DNA of 64,000 nt, taken from assembly GCA_027972325.1 (NCBI GenBank), contig JAPMOS010000164.1:1-64000 (forward strand), in the 5' to 3' direction. The position numbers and the translations under genes were made by a program. Below the pieces are notes generated by a model. The model searched no databases. It saw only the letters and a program-made list of their open reading frames with translations, and was not told the DNA's origin. This document shows, one piece after another, positions 60,251 through 64,000 of the stretch (its first letter is position 1; each line of letters begins with the position of its first letter). Origin of the DNA: Paratrimastix pyriformis. Its lineage: Eukaryota; Preaxostyla; Paratrimastigidae.

Positions 60251-60726
60251 TACGCCTCCGCATGGCTCACGGGTCGCCCACTGAGGACCGACAAACGCTT
60301 CTTCCCGGGTGTCCCGCGCGACTTCCTCTTCCTGGCCGGCCAAGGCCCGGGCCTCCCGAGGATCGAGGCCTCCCTGCGCCAAGCCCACCTCTGCCTGATC
60401 GCCCGGCTCCTCACCCCGCCCCCCAACGGCCAGTTCATCGCCCAGTGGGAGCGCCCCAACGCCATGGCCCGGGCCCTGGCGGCCGCCGCCCGACCCACGA
60501 TATCCCCGCAACCCGCCCGCCGCCGCCCCCACCAAAAGGGGCTCGTGGCCCCCCCCCCCACGCAGCCTCTGGCAGTGGCTGGCCGAGGCGCAGACACGCC
60601 ACTCGTTCACTCTGGCGCGGGGCCAGGGCGGGTGGCTGCTGACCAGCCACCTGATCCGGGGTGGCCGACTGTTCCCCGCTGCCGGGGCAGTGACCCGAGC
60701 CCGCGCGCCGCAAGGAGCTGCGCCTG

Positions 60727-61190
60727 ATGAAAGTTGTCGATGTCCTCCGCGCCATGCCCGCCGATGCCATCCAGGTCTACACCGACGGGTCCTTCGAGTG
60801 CGGCCCTGAGGGCCAGCTCCGCGGGGGCGCCGCCGCGGTCCTGATCCACCCCGACGGCCGCGCACTGTCGTTGCGCCGCACCCTCCAGTGGCCCACAAGC
60901 AACGCCCAGGCCGAGATCGAGGCCATCCGGCTGGCCATCGACCTCCTCGGCCGGGAGCGAGTCGGCCGAGACCGGTGCGTGCTGCTGCTGTCGGACAGCG
61001 AGTACGCCCTCGGGGCCCTGTGCCGCGCCACCTGCCTGACCCAGTCGCAGCAGGAGGTCCTCCGACTCCGGGACGAGCTGGTCTCCCGGTGGCCACGCCT
61101 CCTCTGCCATCACGTGCCCTCCCACGTGGACGCGGTGGCCCCGGCTGCCCCCACCTGTGGGGCAATTTGCAGGCCGACCGGCTGGCCGGC
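60727..61190 (+). CDS. B2 RNase H domain
   Basis: MKVVDVLRAMPADAIQVYTD then GSFECGPEGQ (first Asp), SNAQAEIEAIRLAIDLL (Glu), VLLLSDSEYALGAL (second Asp), HHVPSHVDAV (His) and, after a slip near 61155, LWGNLQADRLAGEA with the last Asp. All active-site positions are kept. Lies between RT thumb and zinc knuckle. Confidence 0.85.
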
Positions 61191-61589
61191 GAGGCCGCGG
61201 CAGCCCCGCCCCCACCGACAAGGCCGGCCCACCACCCCCATCCAGGGCTTGGCCTGCCCGCCGGAGATGCCCTTCCGCCCCTCGGGCCCCAAGGACGCCC
61301 CGCTGCCGTACCCCACCCGACCCTTCACGCTCGCGGTAGCCCGGGGATTCTGCCAGGCCCTCCAGTGCGAGGAGGAGGCCCGAGGCTGGGCCCCCCGGCG
61401 CAGCCGATTCTCCTCGGGGGTCACCCTGGACGGCCTCGAGCAGAAGCTGGCCGCGCCCGCCTGGCGCCAGCAGGCCGCCCCGACTGGAAGGTGCGCCGGC
61501 TCGTCTGGCTGCTGTTCGGCACCTTCCCCACCCTGCAAACCATTCGATGCCGGTACGCGCGGAAGGCCTCAGCATCTGCCGGCGGCGCC

Positions 61590-62260
61590 CCCGGTGGGCG
61601 TCACCTGCCCCTCTGCCACGGCGGCCCCGAGACCATGTCCCACCTGCTGTCCGGCTGCGGCAGGTACCACGACTTCTACACGGCCCGCCACGACCGGGTG
61701 GTCCGCCGACTCTGGGCCTGGTTCGGCGGGCAACGCGACTGGGTCACGCGGCACTACATGGGCGTGTCGGCAACCAACTGCGCACCCGCCTTCCCACCCT
61801 CCCTGCTGGCCAAGCTCCCCGCCGCCCTCCGCGACGTGCACCCCGACCTGGTGCTGCAGTCCCGCGGCTCTGACGGCACCTGGTGGCTGCTCGACGTGGC
61901 CGTCACTGGCCAGACTCACGACTGGCCGGCGCAGGCGGCGGCCAAGGCGGCCCACTACGTCGCCCTCTGCCAGGCCGTCACGGAGGCCACCGGGCAGCCC
62001 TGCCGCGCGGTGCCGGTGATCCTGTCGGCCCGAGGGACCGTGCCCCGGGCCACATGCCAGGCCCTGTCGCGGCTGACACCGGCCGACCCCCCTGCCGCGC
62101 GAACCGACCTCCAGCGGGCCCTCTCCTCCGTCTCGACCCTTCTGGTTCGGGACGCCCTCGCGCTCATGACCATGCGCAACGGCGCAGCTGCCGCGGGCCC
62201 CGCGCCCTGGCCACGCCGTAGCGGCCGCCCGGGGCCCACGACCCACCCCACCCGCCCCTG
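61590..62260 (+). CDS. B2 zinc knuckle and RLE-like nuclease end
   Basis: LPLCHGGPETMSHLLSGCGR (first Cys of the knuckle appears only in another frame, so a one-base slip near 61605), then HDRVVRRLWAWFGGQRDW, DVHPDLVLQSRGSDG and TWWLLDVAVTGQTHDW (61840-61925). The PD-x(13-14)-D-x-A spacing and a following Lys/His helix (AAAKAAHYVALCQA) match the restriction-like endonuclease of R2/R4-type LINEs. ORF stop at 62259. With the upstream GIY-YIG this gives the element two nuclease domains. Confidence 0.65.
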
Positions 62261-62449
62261 AGCACCCCTCCCCAACACCCACACCCATCACCGGGCGGCC
62301 CCGCCACCAGGCGGGCCCCAGCCGGGAGGAAGCCATCGTACGGGTCATTTGGCCCGGCCCCCCCAGGTGTAACGCATGGCGCGAAGGCGCGAGTAAGCTT
62401 TCTCTTGAACTTGTCGCCTGCGCCCTCGCAAATACACAGCATGTTCTCT
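62260..62449 (+). other. B2 3' UTR and TCTC tail
   Basis: About 190 bases after the stop. The last 60 (from GTAACGCATGGCGCGAAGGC to GCATGTTCTCT) match the end of B1 at 26941-27010 on the other strand with few changes, including the hairpin-prone GGCGCGAAGGCGCG block. Conserved 3' ends are what LINE RTs recognise. Confidence 0.8.
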
Positions 62450-64000
62450 CTGCCTCAACGTGCGGCCCTTCCCATTCCGCAAGGGCAAGGTTCGACTCCC
62501 GGCCTTCTCCGAGGAGCTGGGTGAGCTGGGCTGCCCGTTCGAGCGCCTCAACGAGACGGACGTTGGCAACATGCCCCAAGAGATCACCTTCATGGACGGC
62601 CGGCGTCTCTCCGAGTTCGAGTTGGTCCTCGGCTACTGGCTGGGGTGGTGCGCGGCACAACTGCCACCGGCAATGCAGGACTACCTGATGCCCGAGCACT
62701 GCCCGTACGCCCGGCTCTGGGAGGAGATGGGCCACCACGACATCCCCGTGCCAGCAAGCGCATGCTGAAGACCGTCGACCGGGAACTACGTGAGGAAAGG
62801 CGGGCACTCCGGGAGAAGCCGCCTCCGAGCACCCAGAGCCGCCGAAGTCAGAGCCGGCCAAGCGGGCCACCCTGAAGGCGCTTCTTTCCAAGCCGAGCCG
62901 ACCTCCGAAGCCGAGGCCAAGGCGGCGGAGGCCGATGACGAGTGAGGTCAAGGCCTGCGCACTCCCACCGGAGTCGGCCACCGAGGAAGCCCAGCCTTCG
63001 TCGAAACCGGTGCCCGAGCCCGAGCCCAAAGCCAAGCCCCGAGCCAGCCAGGCCAAGCCGCCGCAGCCCGCCCCCAGGCCAAGCCACCGCAGCCCGCCCC
63101 CAGGCCAACCGCAGCCCGCCCCCCAGGCCAAGCCGTCGCCTCAGCCCCAGCCGGCTCAGCCTCAACCCCAGACCCCGGCCCAGGCCCAGCAACAACACTC
63201 CAAGCCACCGCAGCAGCGTCAGTCGCCCAGGCCACCACCAAGCCCGCGTCCGCTGCGCCTCGTTCCGGCCCCCAGCTGCTTTCCGCACCCGCGGAGGGCC
63301 CCGATCCCTCATGGGAAAACCTTGGCCCGGTTCTACTGCGGGGATGCCGAAGCGATCTTGTTTCGCGCGAAGGATAATCCCGGCCGTGTCTGCAGTTTCC
63401 AACTTGTTGGATCCCCACTAACATCCTCGTTTTATTCAATAGACACTGTATACCTTGGCCGTGTTGGATGCTCCCTGGGGCATTACCGACGACCCTCGAG
63501 ACAGACCCACCCCGGACTACGGATCCCTGGCCCAGTACCTCGACTCGTTCATTGCCCCAATGGTACCATCATTGTGATGGATACCGAGGCCAACTTGTCC
63601 CAGCAATGGACGCCGGCTCTCGAGTGCTTCAATTTCGTGAGCGATCACCGAATTCGTGCCATCTGGGGAAGTCCGTGATTCATTCCCTTCACGCAATTGG
63701 TTTTAACTTGTCCTTCTTCATCACTTCTTCGCGCAGATTACCTCGAGGAGGCCAACCCCCGTCCGCTCTCACCGGGAGCCCCCGCCCTGAGGAGGTGGAG
63801 CTGCCCATCGAGGTCTTCCAGCGAGGCCACGAGGGGCCCGTCAACTGGCGCTGGGATGTACTGTGCCCTTCTCCGAGTGCGAAGTTGGCCGAGATGAACG
63901 CCGGGCCAACCCGCGCACCAACGCGGTCTACCTGCGGCACCAGGCGGGGCAGGCCCGCTTCGCCAAGCCGGCCGATCTTTACGTCTACCTCTTCCGCCGC
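62450..64000 (+). CDS. Spliced host gene, 3' part after LINE B2, runs off the window
   Basis: Continues exon 8 of the gene at 51684 in the same frame: CLNVRPFPFRKGKVRLPAFS, LNETDVGNMPQEITFMDGRR, FELVLGYWLGWCAAQLPPAM, HDIPVPASKRMLKTVDRELR (to about 62820). Then, across frame changes, a Pro/Lys/Gln-rich linker (PEPEPKAKPRASQAKPPQPA) and HGKTLARFYCGDAEAILFRA (63315-63375). A later exon reads TLYTLAVLDAPWGITDDPRD (63450-63490); an intron probably ends at CGCAG 63738, followed by DYLEEANPRPLSP and VELPIEVFQRGHEGPVNWRW. The window ends in ANPRTNAVYLRHQAGQARFA. No family recognised. The linker resembles the Lys/Ala-rich part of exon 4 in composition. Confidence 0.6.

Larger units (their letters stand above)
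54133..62449 (+). mobile_element. LINE family B, copy B2 (full length, 8317 bp)
   Basis: Inserted in a host exon with a 6-bp target duplication; both ends are therefore exact. Starts GCCGAGGGCCTT followed by the first ATG at 54145, so there is almost no 5' UTR. Ends GCAAATACACAGCATGT plus a short TCTC tail. Order: SAP-like, tRNA-like, Gln/Ala repeat, USP-like peptidase, two RRM-like modules, GIY-YIG, RT, RNase H, CCHC and PD-(D/E)XK (RLE-like) end, about 200 bases of 3' UTR. Frames slip at many points despite the young insertion, which suggests some slips are sequencing errors. Confidence 0.9.

Overview
This is a GC-rich nuclear eukaryotic window dominated by retroelements, with a few spliced host genes between them. 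Host introns are very short (about 46-77 nt, GT..AG, often with GTCTGT or GTTTGT donors). A Crinkler-type NTPase gene, very diverse LINEs and a DIRS element fit an early-diverging fungus (chytrid or blastoclad-like) or another protist. The species cannot be fixed from the sequence alone.

Layout. 1-4.9 kb: LINE family A, copy A1 (minus strand, running off the left edge). 4.9-6.03 kb: three tandem 3' ends of LINE family C with (GA)n tails, then an 11-bp minisatellite to 6.63 kb. 6.8-9.3 kb: Crinkler-like gene. 9.8-12.3 kb: GC-rich minisatellite enclosing a family A fragment (A2a). 13.6-23.0 kb: long family A copy (A2b). 23.0-26.9 kb: broken Ty3/gypsy fossil. 26.9-35.0 kb: LINE family B, copy B1 (minus). 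35.1-36.7 kb: microsatellites and a RING/TRAF-type zinc-finger gene fragment. 36.7-40.6 kb: family A copy A3. 40.6-45.6 kb: DIRS fossil with 73-bp inverted ends. 46.0-49.8 kb: two tandem paralogous host genes (minus). 49.8-51.6 kb: 13-unit palindromic satellite lying between divergent genes. 51.7-64 kb: a multi-exon host gene split by LINE B copy B2 (54133-62449).

The striking content is in the two LINE families. Family A encodes an RRM-like ORF1, a ubiquitin-specific-protease-like (C19) domain, an APE endonuclease, RT, RNase H, a zinc knuckle and a C-terminal domain resembling the PCIF1 cap-m6Am methyltransferase. Family B encodes a SAP-like start, a tRNA-like sequence, a second USP-like domain, repeated RRM-like modules, a GIY-YIG nuclease upstream of the RT, RNase H, and a CCHC/PD-(D/E)XK (RLE-like) C-terminus. 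Two different nucleases plus a peptidase recall Dualen of Chlamydomonas (APE + RLE + RT + RNase H + cysteine protease), but with GIY-YIG in place of APE. B2 sits in a host exon with a 6-bp target duplication, and the host reading frame is exactly continuous across it, so the boundaries of B are known to the base and the insertion is young.

Limits: domain calls are by eye from motifs. Many reading frames, including those of likely host genes, slip by one or two bases, so part of the apparent damage may be assembly indels.
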